DNA of 64,000 nucleotides from Micromonospora coxensis (GCF_900090295.1 NZ_LT607753.1:2852001-2916000), one strand, 5' to 3'; counted from the first letter of the stretch, positions 7,934 through 16,801 are shown. Numbers and translations: made by a program. The notes: a model not told the origin generated them from the sequence alone.

Positions 7934-7986
7934 TAAGATGGAGTAGTTGCCGTGGGCGCCGATCTGATCGAAGTCCTGCCCACGGC
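7934..7986 (+). promoter_or_regulatory. Helicase gene leader: candidate -10 and 9-bp hairpin
   Basis: TAAGAT (7934-7939) could be a -10. Just downstream, GCCGTGGGC (7949-7957) pairs perfectly with GCCCACGGC (7978-7986) around a 20-base loop. The hairpin lies in the long leader (over 100 bases) of the DEAD-box helicase gene. Structured leaders are known to control some RNA helicase genes; that role is inferred here. Confidence 0.35.
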
Positions 7987-8103
7987 GCGCGTGCGGCCCG
8001 GTCCGGCTCGGCGACACCGCCCCCGACCGCGTGGCCCGCGCCATACCGATCGCGCCCTGAGGACAAGACGGGGCGCACCACGAGAGGGCACCCCCAGATC
8101 CAG

Positions 8104-9774
8104 ATGAGCGAACAGATTCTCGAAGAGCTGGCGGGCCACGAACTGGCCCCCACCGCCCCGGTCCGCCCGGAGGCGCCCACGTTCGCCGCGCTCGGCGCGC
8201 GGCCCGAGACCGTCGAGGCGCTGGCCGCGGCGGGGATCACCCGCGCCTTCGCGATCCAGGAGTACGCGCTCCCGATCGCACTGCGCGGCACCGACCTGAT
8301 CGGCCAGGCGCCGACCGGCACCGGCAAGACCCTCGGCTTCGGCGTACCGCTGCTGGAGCGGGTCTTCGCCCCCGACGAGGGCGGCGACGGCGTGCCGCAG
8401 GCCCTGGTCGTCGTCCCCACCCGTGAGCTGGGCATCCAGGTCGCCAAGGACCTCGCCGCCGCGGGCAAGACCCGGGGCGTGCGGGTGCTGCCGATCTACG
8501 GCGGCGTGGCGTACGAGCCGCAGATCGACGCGCTGCGCAAGGGCGTGGAGATCCTGGTCGGCACGCCGGGCCGGCTGATGGACCTGCAGAAGCAGAAGCA
8601 CCTGCGGCTGGACCGGGTGCGCGCGCTGGTCCTCGACGAGGCCGACCGGATGCTCGACCTGGGCTTCCTGGACGACGTCGAGAAGATCCTGGCGATGCTG
8701 CCGGAGGACCGGCAGACCATGCTCTTCTCGGCCACCATGCCGGACCCGATCGTCGCGCTCTCCCGGCGCTTCCTGCGCCGGCCGGTGACGATCCACGCCG
8801 GGCACACCGCCGAGACCGGCCCGTCGCCGCAGACCAAGCAGTTGGCGTACCGCACCCACTCGATGAACAAGGTCGAGATCGTGGCGCGGATCCTCCAGGC
8901 GGAGGGGCGCGGGCTCACCATGATCTTCACGCGGACGAAGCGGGCCGCCGACCGGGTCGCCGAGGACCTCGACTTCCGCGGCTTCGCGGTCGCCGCCGTC
9001 CACGGTGACCTGGGCCAGGGCGCGCGGGAGCGGGCGCTGCGGGCGTTCCGCGCCGGCAAGATCGACACCCTGGTCGCGACCGACGTGGCCGCCCGGGGCA
9101 TCGACGTCAGCGGCGTCACCCACGTCATCAACTACGACTGCCCCGAGGACCAGGACACCTACACCCACCGGATCGGCCGTACCGGCCGGGCGGGGGCGAC
9201 CGGCGTCGCGGTGACCTTCGTCGACTGGGACGACATGCCCCGCTGGCGGATCATCGACAAGACGCTCGGCCTGGACATGCCGGAGCCGCCGGAGACGTAC
9301 CACACCTCGCCGCACCTCTACACCGACCTGGACATCTCCACCGAGATCACCGGCACCCTGCCGACCGCGGAGCGGACCCGCGCCGGGCTCGCCGCCGAGG
9401 TCGAGGAGGACCTGGGCGGGCGGCCCCGCCGGGGCGAGGGCGGCCGGGGCCCGCGGCGCGGCGAGAGCCGGGGCGAGGGCCGTGGCCGGGGCGAGCGTCG
9501 CCGGGGCCGGTCCGGTCCCGACACGCCCGACGCCGAAGCGCCGGCCGAGGCCGCCGCCGAGGAGGGCACCCGCACCCCGCGCCGCCGGCGTCGTCGCCGC
9601 GACGGCGAGCCGGTCGCCGGTGAGCCGACCGCGGTGATCTCCGCCGAGGCGGGCGCCACCGAGCCGGCCGCCGCCTCCGCCGACGGCGAGCAGCCGTCGA
9701 AGCCGCGCCGCCGCCGGCGCCGTCGTGGTGGCGCTTCCGGCGTGGGTACGCCGGCCGAGGCCACCGCCGACTGA
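8104..9774 (+). CDS. DEAD-box RNA helicase, RhlE/CsdA type
   Basis: 556 residues with all core helicase motifs: Q motif around FAIQEYALPIAL, Walker A APTGTGKT (69-76), PTREL, TPGRLMDL, DEAD in LDEADRMLDLGF, SAT, and IGRTGRAG in the second RecA domain. The C-terminal ~120 residues are Arg/Gly-rich with repeats such as RRGEGGRGPRRGE and several RRRRRR clusters, a likely RNA-binding tail. It unwinds structured RNA in an ATP-dependent manner; likely roles are ribosome assembly, mRNA decay and cold adaptation. The position matches rhlE (Rv3211) of M. tuberculosis. The ribosome site is weak. A 12-bp hairpin terminator follows. Confidence 0.95.
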   Translation: MSEQILEELAGHELAPTAPVRPEAPTFAALGARPETVEALAAAGITRAFAIQEYALPIALRGTDLIGQAPTGTGKTLGFGVPLLERVFAPDEGGDGVPQALVVVPTRELGIQVAKDLAAAGKTRGVRVLPIYGGVAYEPQIDALRKGVEILVGTPGRLMDLQKQKHLRLDRVRALVLDEADRMLDLGFLDDVEKILAMLPEDRQTMLFSATMPDPIVALSRRFLRRPVTIHAGHTAETGPSPQTKQLAYRTHSMNKVEIVARILQAEGRGLTMIFTRTKRAADRVAEDLDFRGFAVAAVHGDLGQGARERALRAFRAGKIDTLVATDVAARGIDVSGVTHVINYDCPEDQDTYTHRIGRTGRAGATGVAVTFVDWDDMPRWRIIDKTLGLDMPEPPETYHTSPHLYTDLDISTEITGTLPTAERTRAGLAAEVEEDLGGRPRRGEGGRGPRRGESRGEGRGRGERRRGRSGPDTPDAEAPAEAAAEEGTRTPRRRRRRRDGEPVAGEPTAVISAEAGATEPAAASADGEQPSKPRRRRRRRGGASGVGTPAEATAD

Positions 9775-9787
9775 CCCGGGACACCCC

Positions 9788-9826
9788 CGACATCCCCCGC
9801 GCCGCCCGCCGGTACGGGGGATGTCG
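9788..9826 (+). terminator. Terminator hairpin after the helicase gene
   Basis: CGACATCCCCCG (9788-9799) and CGGGGGATGTCG (9815-9826) form a perfect 12-bp stem with a 15-base loop, starting 14 bases after the helicase stop. Confidence 0.75.
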
Positions 9827-9972
9827 CCTGTGGTGACCGCCCCCGCTCCCGGCGTGCCGGGGGTACGGACGCCACCCCGCCCACGGCGACGACGCGATCG
9901 ACGGAGTGCGGCGCGGGCCACCCCGGCCCGGGGCACGCAGCGCCGCCGGCCGCGACGAAGGATGATGCAACG

Positions 9973-11127
9973 ATGCCCGAACCGTTGGACGCCGCCCTGA
10001 CCGAGGTACGGGCGCTGCTGCTCGACCCCGCCCTGACCCGGGCGGTCGCCGCCGGCCGTCGACGTGGACAGCGGCCGTCGGTGGTCCGCGCCGAGCTGCG
10101 CCCGGTCGTCCTCAAGGCCGGTGCACGGTTGCAGATCTCCACCTCCGACGGCAGCCGGCCGTACACCCGCAACGTGGCCCCGGGGGCGGAGGCCGACTCG
10201 GCGGTCGACGCGCTGCTGGCCGAGCCGTTCGGCAACTGGCACGTGGAGACCGCCGACGCCACGCTCCAGCTCCGGGTGACCAAGTCCGGCGAGGCGCAGG
10301 TGCACCGGGCCGCGGCGACCCGGCCGGCGGCGGAGCCGGTCGGGCACGACCGGGCCAAGGAGTACCTCCTCGACCCGGGCGACCCGATCTTCGCCGAGAT
10401 CGGCGGCTCGGCGGCCAAGCGGCGGCAGGTGGACGCCTTCCTGCGGGCGCTCGCCGCCACCCTGCCGGAGGAGCTGACCGGCCCGCTGCGTGTGGTCGAC
10501 CTGGGCTGCGGCAACGCGTACCTGACCTTCGCGGCGTACCGGTACCTCTCCGGGCGCGGGCTCGACGTCGATCTGGTCGGGGTGGACGTGCGGGAGGACC
10601 AGCGGCGGCGCAACACCGAGCTGGCCGAACGGCTCGGCTGGGCCGACCGGGTCACCTTCGTCGCCGGCACCATCGCCGACGCGGTGGTCGAGCCGACGCC
10701 GGACCTGGTGCTGGCGCTGCACGCCTGCGACACCGCCACCGACGAGGCGCTGGCCCGGGCGGTGCGGTGGAACGCCCGCTGGGTGCTCGCCGCCCCCTGC
10801 TGCCACCACGACCTGGCCGCGCAGCTGCGCTCCCGGCCGACCCCGGCCCCGTACGAGCTGCTGACCCGGCAGGGCATCCTGCGGGAACGCTTCGCCGACG
10901 TGCTCACCGACGCGCTGCGCGCCGGCCTGCTCCGGCTGCACGGCTACCGGGCCGAGGTGGTGGAGTTCGTGGACTCCCGGCACACTCCCCGCAACCTGCT
11001 CGTCCGGGCCCGCCGGACCGGCGCCGCGCCCACCGAGGGCCAGCGCGCCGAGTACCGGGAACTGGTCGACCAGTGGCAGGTCACGCCCCGCCTGGCCGCC
11101 CTGCTCGCCGAGGACGCCCGCGCCTGA
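9973..11127 (+). CDS. SAM-dependent methyltransferase, METTL25/RRNAD1-like
   Basis: 384 residues. An N-terminal ~150-residue domain precedes a Rossmann methyltransferase: motif I VVDLGCGNAYLTFA, an acidic residue in VGVDVREDQ, then ALHACDTATDEAL and the PCCHHDL motif. The LHACDTATD plus CC[HY]H combination is what I know from the METTL25/RRNAD1 class, whose bacterial members are largely uncharacterised; RNA is a plausible substrate. A GAAGGATG site lies about 10 bases upstream of the ATG. The gene is on the same strand as the helicase but separated by a terminator. Convergent with the next gene. Confidence 0.8.
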   Translation: MPEPLDAALTEVRALLLDPALTRAVAAGRRRGQRPSVVRAELRPVVLKAGARLQISTSDGSRPYTRNVAPGAEADSAVDALLAEPFGNWHVETADATLQLRVTKSGEAQVHRAAATRPAAEPVGHDRAKEYLLDPGDPIFAEIGGSAAKRRQVDAFLRALAATLPEELTGPLRVVDLGCGNAYLTFAAYRYLSGRGLDVDLVGVDVREDQRRRNTELAERLGWADRVTFVAGTIADAVVEPTPDLVLALHACDTATDEALARAVRWNARWVLAAPCCHHDLAAQLRSRPTPAPYELLTRQGILRERFADVLTDALRAGLLRLHGYRAEVVEFVDSRHTPRNLLVRARRTGAAPTEGQRAEYRELVDQWQVTPRLAALLAEDARA

Positions 11128-11162
11128 CCGCCGTACCGCCCGTACCGCCCGCGCCGGTGCCG

Positions 11163-11609
11163 TCAGCGGCGCCGGTCGCCGTTGCCGCCCCGGTCCCGGC
11201 CGGCCCGGTCCCCGCTCGGGCTCCGGTCGAAGGCGGAGACCCGCTCCCGCGACCGCCGCTCGTCCTCGGCCGGCAGGGTCGGGAAGGGAACGATCTTCCC
11301 CGACGTCTCGGCGTTGCCGGCGGCGGCGAAGGCGTTCCAGGAGATGTCCACCAGCAGCCGCCTCAGCTCGGCGTGCCGGACGGCGGCGTTGCGCTGCATC
11401 GCCAGCCGGGCGCCGAGCACCACCCCGACCAGGGTGGTGGTGGTCGCCCCGGTGGCCGCCAGCACGTGCGCCCCGGTCGCCTCGCCGCCGCTCAGCACGA
11501 GCACCAGCAGCCAGATCCAGAAGCCGAGGGCGAAGACGCCGGCCTTGGCCACGAAGAAGAGACTGACCGCACCCGGGCGGTGCGGCACCGGACGGACGGG
11601 GTCGGTCAT
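11163..11609 (-). CDS. Small membrane protein with two transmembrane helices
   Basis: 148 residues. Two hydrophobic segments (about residues 14-38, containing VFALGFWIWLLVLVLS, and about 45-62) are followed by a short amphipathic stretch and a basic, disordered tail ending GGNGDRRR. I do not recognise the family. The ATG giving MTDPVRPVPHR is chosen because GAGGAG lies 5 bases upstream; the longer open frame has no such site. It is convergent with the methyltransferase gene and divergent from the XRE regulator. Confidence 0.7.
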   Translation of the reverse strand: MTDPVRPVPHRPGAVSLFFVAKAGVFALGFWIWLLVLVLSGGEATGAHVLAATGATTTTLVGVVLGARLAMQRNAAVRHAELRRLLVDISWNAFAAAGNAETSGKIVPFPTLPAEDERRSRERVSAFDRSPSGDRAGRDRGGNGDRRR

Positions 11610-11844
11610 GCTGCTCCTCTTCGTGCCCGGGACGTGGCTGACCGGCCGCGCCCTGCTGACGGGGGGTCCGTCGAGCCTAGGTGATGCCTGACGATCGAGC
11701 CCGGCACACGAGCCCGGGGCGGATCCGGGGTCCCGCGCGGGACACAGGGGTCGATCGGTCAATTGCTCCGACGCATCGTCGTACTACCCTTGGGGGACGC
11801 GATCGACACCGCGTCCGGTTCGAGAAAGGGACCACCCCACGACG

Positions 11845-12261
11845 ATGGGCTCGGCAGAGGTATCACCGCAGATGGCCTTCGCACGCTTCGTGCGTCGTGC
11901 CATCGACGACGCCCGCGACGAGCGGGGGTGGACGGTGAGCGACCTGGCGGCGCACACCGGGGTGGGGCGGTCCACCGTCTTCCGCTGGCTGGCCGGCGAC
12001 TGGCAGGACTACCCCGAGCTGGCCAAGGTGCGCGGCTTCTGCGCCGCCCTCGACCTGCCGGTCGCGGCGGCGTTCCGGGCGCTCGGCCTGCCCGACGCCG
12101 GCCCGTCCCCGCGTCGCCGCGCCGACGACGCCCCGGTCGAGGCGGACGTGCGGGTCATCCTGGAGCGGCTGGCCGATCCCACCGTGCCGGCCGAGGAGAA
12201 GCACCACATCCGCGACCTGCTCCGCTACCTCGCCCGCCGCCCGGTCCGCCGGGCCGGTTGA
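11845..12261 (+). CDS. XRE-family helix-turn-helix regulator
   Basis: 138 residues. The helix-turn-helix (about residues 28-55) reads WTVSDLAAHTGVGRSTVFRWLAG, typical of the Cro/C1 superfamily. A C-terminal helical region (ADVRVILERLADPTVPAEEKHHIRDLL) may dimerise. The start is ambiguous: the ATG at 11845 has AAAGGGA 13 bases away, while an in-frame ATG at 11872 has GAGG about 10 bases away; the DNA-binding domain is complete either way. The upstream ~230 bp is shared with a divergent membrane protein gene. Target unknown. Confidence 0.8.
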   Translation: MGSAEVSPQMAFARFVRRAIDDARDERGWTVSDLAAHTGVGRSTVFRWLAGDWQDYPELAKVRGFCAALDLPVAAAFRALGLPDAGPSPRRRADDAPVEADVRVILERLADPTVPAEEKHHIRDLLRYLARRPVRRAG

Positions 12262-12291
12262 TGTCGCTTGCCCCCTCCGGGAAGCACCGGC

Positions 12292-12339
12292 ATGATCATT
12301 GACGTGATCGACAGAATCGAGCCCTCCGTTCGCCGGTGA
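12292..12339 (+). CDS. Possible 15-residue leader ORF coupled to the next gene
   Basis: ATG at 12292 opens a 15-codon frame encoding MIIDVIDRIEPSVRR, with GGGAAG about 9 bases upstream. Its TGA overlaps the GTG start of the following gene (GTGA at 12336-12339), the layout of a translationally coupled leader. The peptide is short and could be chance. It may simply be what delivers ribosomes to the GTG, which has no ribosome site of its own. Confidence 0.25.
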   Translation: MIIDVIDRIEPSVRR

Positions 12340-13445
12340 GCCGGACCACCGGGCCGGAACAGCTCGGCATCCCGACCAGCTACTTCGACCACGCGATGCG
12401 CCTGCACCGCGCGCATCCCGACGGACCTCTGCCGAACGAGGGCAGACCATGTCCGGACGGGGACGAGCGCCCCCGCCGGGCGTCCCGGAGCAAGAAGTGG
12501 GACGCACGCCGCCAGGGGATGGACGTCGCCGCTGCCCTGGACGCTTACTTCGCGGACCCGGGCGCCACCCCGGCCGACCTCGCGGACGCGGTACGCGGCC
12601 TGTCCGCGCCCATCGGCCACAACCCGCACATCGCCGCAGCCGCGCTGCGGGCCGAACGAGAACGGGTCCGGCGTACCGGACGCTGGCTGGTCCGGCGCGG
12701 CACCCGGCACGAGGCGGTGGTCGTCGGGCTCGCCCTGCTCGCCGAGGACCACGACGACCGTGACATCCCGCTGATCCAGACCATCGGCCTGCTCTCCCAC
12801 GCCACCGGTCCGCTCGCCGCGCACGCGTTGCGACGTCGGAGGGGCAGCGGTGCGGCGTTGGCCTGGCTCGCACAGCGGGTCAGCGGTTGGGGGCGGGTGT
12901 ACGTCATGGAGGCGCTCTGCCGCAGCTACGCGCCGGAGACCCGGGACTGGATGCTGCGCCACGGCTGCGACGGCGACTACCTGGCCGGGTACTACACCGG
13001 TGATCTGGCGGTGGCGAGCCACCTCGCGGAGGCGATCCGGGCCGACGAGGTCGACGACGAACTGCTCGCCCACACCACCCGGGTGCTGGACGTCATGACC
13101 TGGGGCGCGCCCCTGGGCACCTCCTTCGCGCACTACCCACCCGCGCCCGCGGTGCTCGACGCGCACCTGAGGCACCTGGCCCGACGGCAGCCGACAGTGG
13201 TCCGGTACCTGGCCGTGGTACGCCTCGCCGCACACCTGCACCGGTCCACGCCCGAGCGGGTCAGCTGCACTCCGGAGCAGCACCGGCGACTCCTCGCCGA
13301 CCACCTGGCTCTGCTGGAGCGGAACGACTGGGCGGAGGCTGCCCGGGCCGGGCTGGACCCGACCGACGGATACCACGTCGAGGTCGCCCGGACGTTCGCA
13401 CCGCAACTGGGGCTGCACGCGTTCGACGGGTTCGGGCCCGGCTGA
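12336..13445 (+). CDS. Hypothetical protein, all-helical
   Basis: 369 residues from a GTG that overlaps a small upstream frame. The first ~60 residues are polar and probably disordered (MRLHRAHPDGPLPNEG region), and the rest is Leu/Ala-rich and helical with repeated LxxxLA patterns, which suggests HEAT- or TPR-like helical repeats. It has no signal peptide, membrane helix or catalytic motif that I recognise. An internal ATG at 12519 (MDVAAALDAYFADP) is an alternative start, but upstream third positions are strongly G/C, favouring the longer form. It follows the XRE regulator by 74 bp and is convergent with the next gene. Function unknown. Confidence 0.6.
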   Translation: MSRTTGPEQLGIPTSYFDHAMRLHRAHPDGPLPNEGRPCPDGDERPRRASRSKKWDARRQGMDVAAALDAYFADPGATPADLADAVRGLSAPIGHNPHIAAAALRAERERVRRTGRWLVRRGTRHEAVVVGLALLAEDHDDRDIPLIQTIGLLSHATGPLAAHALRRRRGSGAALAWLAQRVSGWGRVYVMEALCRSYAPETRDWMLRHGCDGDYLAGYYTGDLAVASHLAEAIRADEVDDELLAHTTRVLDVMTWGAPLGTSFAHYPPAPAVLDAHLRHLARRQPTVVRYLAVVRLAAHLHRSTPERVSCTPEQHRRLLADHLALLERNDWAEAARAGLDPTDGYHVEVARTFAPQLGLHAFDGFGPG

Positions 13446-13490
13446 GGCGTCGCCGGCGGCGTGGGCCCCGCCCTGTCGCCGGCGGGCCTC

Positions 13491-14468
13491 TCAGGCGACG
13501 GTCACGGTGAACTCGGCGGTACGCACCACGCCGGCCACCTGGAAGTCCAGGTACATCCGGTAGCGGCCCGGCCCCGGCGCGGTGACCCAGAAGGTGACCG
13601 TGTCGCCGGCCGTCGTCGGCTCCGGGTGCACGTGCAGGTACCCGAGGTCCCCCTCGCGCAGCGCGACGAGGTGCCCGTACGCGCCGAGGTACCGCTCCAG
13701 GACGGCGGGCGCGGCGCCCTGCCCGACCCGGAAGCGCACCGGCAGCGCCTTGCCGACCTCGGGCACCCCCTCGTAGCCGACGGTGAACCCGTCGACCGTC
13801 GTGGTGGTCGCCGGGGCGGGCAGCGGCCGGGGCGCGTACCCGCCGGGGGCGGTCAGGTCCACCCCGAGGGTGACCGGTGTCTGCCGCCCGTCGTCGGCGA
13901 CGGCGACGAAGTCCGCGTACGCCCGCCAGACGCCGGGCTGTGCCAGGGTCAGCGGCACCGACCAGGTGCCGTCGGCGGCCATCGTCGGGTGCAGGTGCTG
14001 GTAGCCGGTGAGGTCCCGGCGTACCACGATCAGGTGCATCGGCTTGTCGTGCACGACGGCGAACCGGGTGACCGCCCGCCGCCGGTCGTCGTGGATCCGG
14101 AAGCGGAACTCCCCGGCCCGGCCGGCCACGAGGTCCCCGGTCGACGGGGTGAGGGTGTAGCCGGACGAGGTGACCGAGAGCCCGCCGGCCGCCGTCGCGG
14201 CGTCCCCGCCCGCGCCGTGGTCGTGCGCGCCGGTGCCGGGGGCGTGGGTGTGCTCCCCGGTGGCCGCCGCGGCGACACCCGTCCCGCCCGGCGTGGCCGG
14301 TCTCGGGTTGGCCCGGCCCAGACCGAAGCCGAGCAGGACGGCGAGCACCAGCCCGCCCACGGTCAGCGCCAGCCGCAGGGTGCTCCGGTCCGGCCCGAGG
14401 GGGTGGGCGGCGGTCGCCGACCCTCCGTCCGGGTCGGCCGCCACCGGGGCGGACAGCTGCTCGGCCAT
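13491..14468 (-). CDS. Membrane-anchored extracytoplasmic protein with His-rich linker and duplicated domain
   Basis: 325 residues. One membrane segment (about 33-52, LALTVGGLVLAVLLGFGLG) is followed by a His-rich linker (GEHTHAPGTGAHDHGAG) and two related beta domains. The first carries KPMHLIVVRRDLTGYQHLHP, the second AYGHLVALREGDLGYLHVHP. The shared H-L-x-V-V...L-x-x-x-H-x-H-P pattern and the His-rich stretch suggest metal binding outside the membrane; copper or another soft metal is a guess from related envelope proteins. The ATG at 14468 opens directly onto the membrane segment; the frame upstream is not coding. It lies downstream of the RecQ gene on the same strand after a 194-bp gap in which I see only GC-rich imperfect hairpins. 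Confidence 0.7.
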   Translation of the reverse strand: MAEQLSAPVAADPDGGSATAAHPLGPDRSTLRLALTVGGLVLAVLLGFGLGRANPRPATPGGTGVAAAATGEHTHAPGTGAHDHGAGGDAATAAGGLSVTSSGYTLTPSTGDLVAGRAGEFRFRIHDDRRRAVTRFAVVHDKPMHLIVVRRDLTGYQHLHPTMAADGTWSVPLTLAQPGVWRAYADFVAVADDGRQTPVTLGVDLTAPGGYAPRPLPAPATTTTVDGFTVGYEGVPEVGKALPVRFRVGQGAAPAVLERYLGAYGHLVALREGDLGYLHVHPEPTTAGDTVTFWVTAPGPGRYRMYLDFQVAGVVRTAEFTVTVA

Positions 14469-14662
14469 GCGCCCACGGTACCGTCGGCCCGGCCGCCGAC
14501 CGGCCGTCGCCCGCCGAGCGTGGCGACGCTCGCAATCCGCCCGGTCCGGGAACTTTTCCGCCCCCGCCGGCGCCGGTTCGGCCGCCCGCCACGTCGCGGC
14601 CGGAGACGGCGGACGGCCCGCCCCCGCCCGGACGGGGTTCGACCGGGCCGGGTCGGGGACGG

Positions 14663-16801
14663 TCAGCCGGCCACGGCGAGGGCGAGCGGCAGCACGTCCG
14701 GCGCGCCGGTCCGGCGCAGCAGCCGGGCCACCATGGCCATCGTCCAGCCGGAGTCGACCAGGTCGTCGACGAGCAGCACCGGCCCGTCCAGCCCGGCCAG
14801 GGCGTCGGCCAGGTCCGCCGGCACGGCGAAGGCGTCGTGCAGCGTGCGTACCCGCTGGGCGCTGTTGCCGCGCGGCCCGCCGGCCCCGGTCGGGCCGGTG
14901 GGGACGACCTGGCCGAGCAGCGGCAGCCGGCCCACCGCGGCGATCCGCTCGGCGAGCGAGCCGACCAGCGCCGGGTGGGTGCGGGAGCCGACGGCGACCA
15001 CGCCGACCGGCCGGCGCGGCCACGGGTCGTCGCCGTGGGCCCACGCCTTCAGCACGTCGACCACCGCCGCCGCCACGTCGTCGGGGACCGGGCCGTCCGC
15101 CGCGTCCGGCCCGACCAGGGCCCGCAGCCGGCCACCCCAGCCCAGGTCGGACAGGCGTCCCACGGCCCGCCCGGGCAGCGCCTGCTCCGCCGGGGGAATC
15201 CGCCCCTTCAGGGGTACGCCCACCGCCTCCAACCCGGTCGGCCAGAGCTTCTTCGGCGGGACCTGGACACCGGGCCGGCCGAGGAAGGTCTGCGCGGTGC
15301 TCAGCGCGGCGTCGGAGACCTCCGGGGTGAAGAGCGGACCGGCGCAGTTGTCACAGCGCCCGCAGTCGGTGGCCCCGGCGTCGTCGAGGCACTCGCGCAG
15401 GTACCGCATCCGGCAGCCGGGGGTGGCCGCGTACTCCCGCATGGCCTGCTGCTCGGCGGTGCGCGCCTGGGCGACGCGGCGCAACCGGGCCTCGTCGTAG
15501 ACCCAGGGCTCGCCGGTGGCGAGCCAGCCGCCGCGCACCCGGCGCACCGCGCCGTCCACGTCGAGCACCTTGAGCATCAGCTCCAGCCGGGCCCGGCGCA
15601 GGTCGACGAGGGGTTCCAGGGCCTGGGTGGAGAGCGGCCGGTCGGTGTGCAGGGCGGCGAGCACCGCCCGGACCTGCTCCTCCGGCGGGAAGGCCAGCGA
15701 GGCGAAGTACCGCCAGATCGCGGCGTCCTCGACGCCGGGCAGCAGCAGCACCTCGGCGTGCTCGACGGCCCGGCCGGCCCGACCGACCTGCTGGTAGTAC
15801 GCGATCGGCGAGGGTGGCGCGCCGAGGTGCACCACGAAGCCGAGGTCCGGCTTGTCGAAGCCCATGCCGAGCGCGGAGGTGGCGACCAGTGCCTTGATCT
15901 TGTTGTCGAGCAGGTCCTGTTCGGCGGCGCGGCGGTCGGCGTCCTCGGCCTGGCCGGTGTAGGAGGCCACCGACCAGCCCCGCGAGCGCAGGAACTCGGC
16001 GGTCTCCCCCGCCGCCGCGACGGTCAGCGTGTAGATGATCCCCGAGCCCGGGAGCCGGTCGAGGTGGTCGGCGAGCCAGCCCAGCCGGTGCGCCGGGCTC
16101 GGCAGGTCGAGGACGGCCAGCCGCAGCGACTCCCGGTCCAGGGTGCCGCGCAGCACCAGCGCGTCGCTGCCGTCGCCCGTGCTGAGCTGCTCGGCCACGT
16201 CGGTGGTGACCCGGGCGTTGGCGGTGGCGGTGGTGGCCAGCACCGGGGTGTGGTCGGGCAGACCGGCGAGGAAGGTGCGCAGCCGGCGGTAGTCCGGCCG
16301 GAAGTCGTGCCCCCAGTCGGAGACGCAGTGCGCCTCGTCGACCACCAGCAGGCCGGTGGTGGCGGCCAGCTTCGGCAGCACGCCGTCCCGGAAGTCCGGG
16401 TTGTTGAGCCGCTCCGGGCTGATCAGCAGCACGTCCACCGCGCCGGCGTGGATCTCGGCGGTGATCTCGTCCCACTCGTCGAGGTTTGCGGAGTTGATGG
16501 TGCGGGCCCGGATGCCCGCCCGGGCCGCCGACTCCACCTGGTTGCGCATCAGCGCCAGCAGCGGCGACACGATGACCGTCGGGCCGGCGGCGTCGGGGCG
16601 CTCCCGCAGCAGCGCGGTGGCGACGAAGTAGACCGCCGACTTGCCCCACCCGGTGCGCTGCACGCAGAGCACCCGGCGCCGGTCCACCACCAGCGCCTCG
16701 ATCGCCCGCCACTGGTCCTCGCGCAGCGTGGCGTGCTCGCCGGCCAGCCGGCGCAGCACCGCCTCGGCCCGCTCCCGTACCGCTGCCCGATCCTGGCTCA
16801 T
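14663..16801 (-). CDS. RecQ-type DNA helicase fused to a phosphoribosyltransferase domain
   Basis: 712 residues. The N-terminal SF2 helicase has Walker A-like QRTGWGKS, DEAH in VVDEAHCVSDWGHDFRPDY, a TATAN motif and QVGRAGR. A RecQ-type zinc-binding cluster follows: C in PGCRMRYLRECL, then CGRCDNC. The last ~130 residues form a phosphoribosyltransferase fold with the PRPP-binding signature VLLVDDLVDSGWTM. RecQ helicases unwind DNA 3'-5' in recombination and repair; the PRTase-like part is found fused or adjacent to RecQ in actinobacteria, but its substrate is not known to me. The ATG opens the frame divergently from the kinase gene. Confidence 0.9.
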   Translation of the reverse strand: MSQDRAAVRERAEAVLRRLAGEHATLREDQWRAIEALVVDRRRVLCVQRTGWGKSAVYFVATALLRERPDAAGPTVIVSPLLALMRNQVESAARAGIRARTINSANLDEWDEITAEIHAGAVDVLLISPERLNNPDFRDGVLPKLAATTGLLVVDEAHCVSDWGHDFRPDYRRLRTFLAGLPDHTPVLATTATANARVTTDVAEQLSTGDGSDALVLRGTLDRESLRLAVLDLPSPAHRLGWLADHLDRLPGSGIIYTLTVAAAGETAEFLRSRGWSVASYTGQAEDADRRAAEQDLLDNKIKALVATSALGMGFDKPDLGFVVHLGAPPSPIAYYQQVGRAGRAVEHAEVLLLPGVEDAAIWRYFASLAFPPEEQVRAVLAALHTDRPLSTQALEPLVDLRRARLELMLKVLDVDGAVRRVRGGWLATGEPWVYDEARLRRVAQARTAEQQAMREYAATPGCRMRYLRECLDDAGATDCGRCDNCAGPLFTPEVSDAALSTAQTFLGRPGVQVPPKKLWPTGLEAVGVPLKGRIPPAEQALPGRAVGRLSDLGWGGRLRALVGPDAADGPVPDDVAAAVVDVLKAWAHGDDPWPRRPVGVVAVGSRTHPALVGSLAERIAAVGRLPLLGQVVPTGPTGAGGPRGNSAQRVRTLHDAFAVPADLADALAGLDGPVLLVDDLVDSGWTMAMVARLLRRTGAPDVLPLALAVAG

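Noticed and set aside
7171..10983. 1270-codon minus-strand frame spanning the helicase and methyltransferase
   Set aside because: Only its last ~215 codons are the real ferritin-like gene; the rest is antisense to genes with unmistakable motifs.
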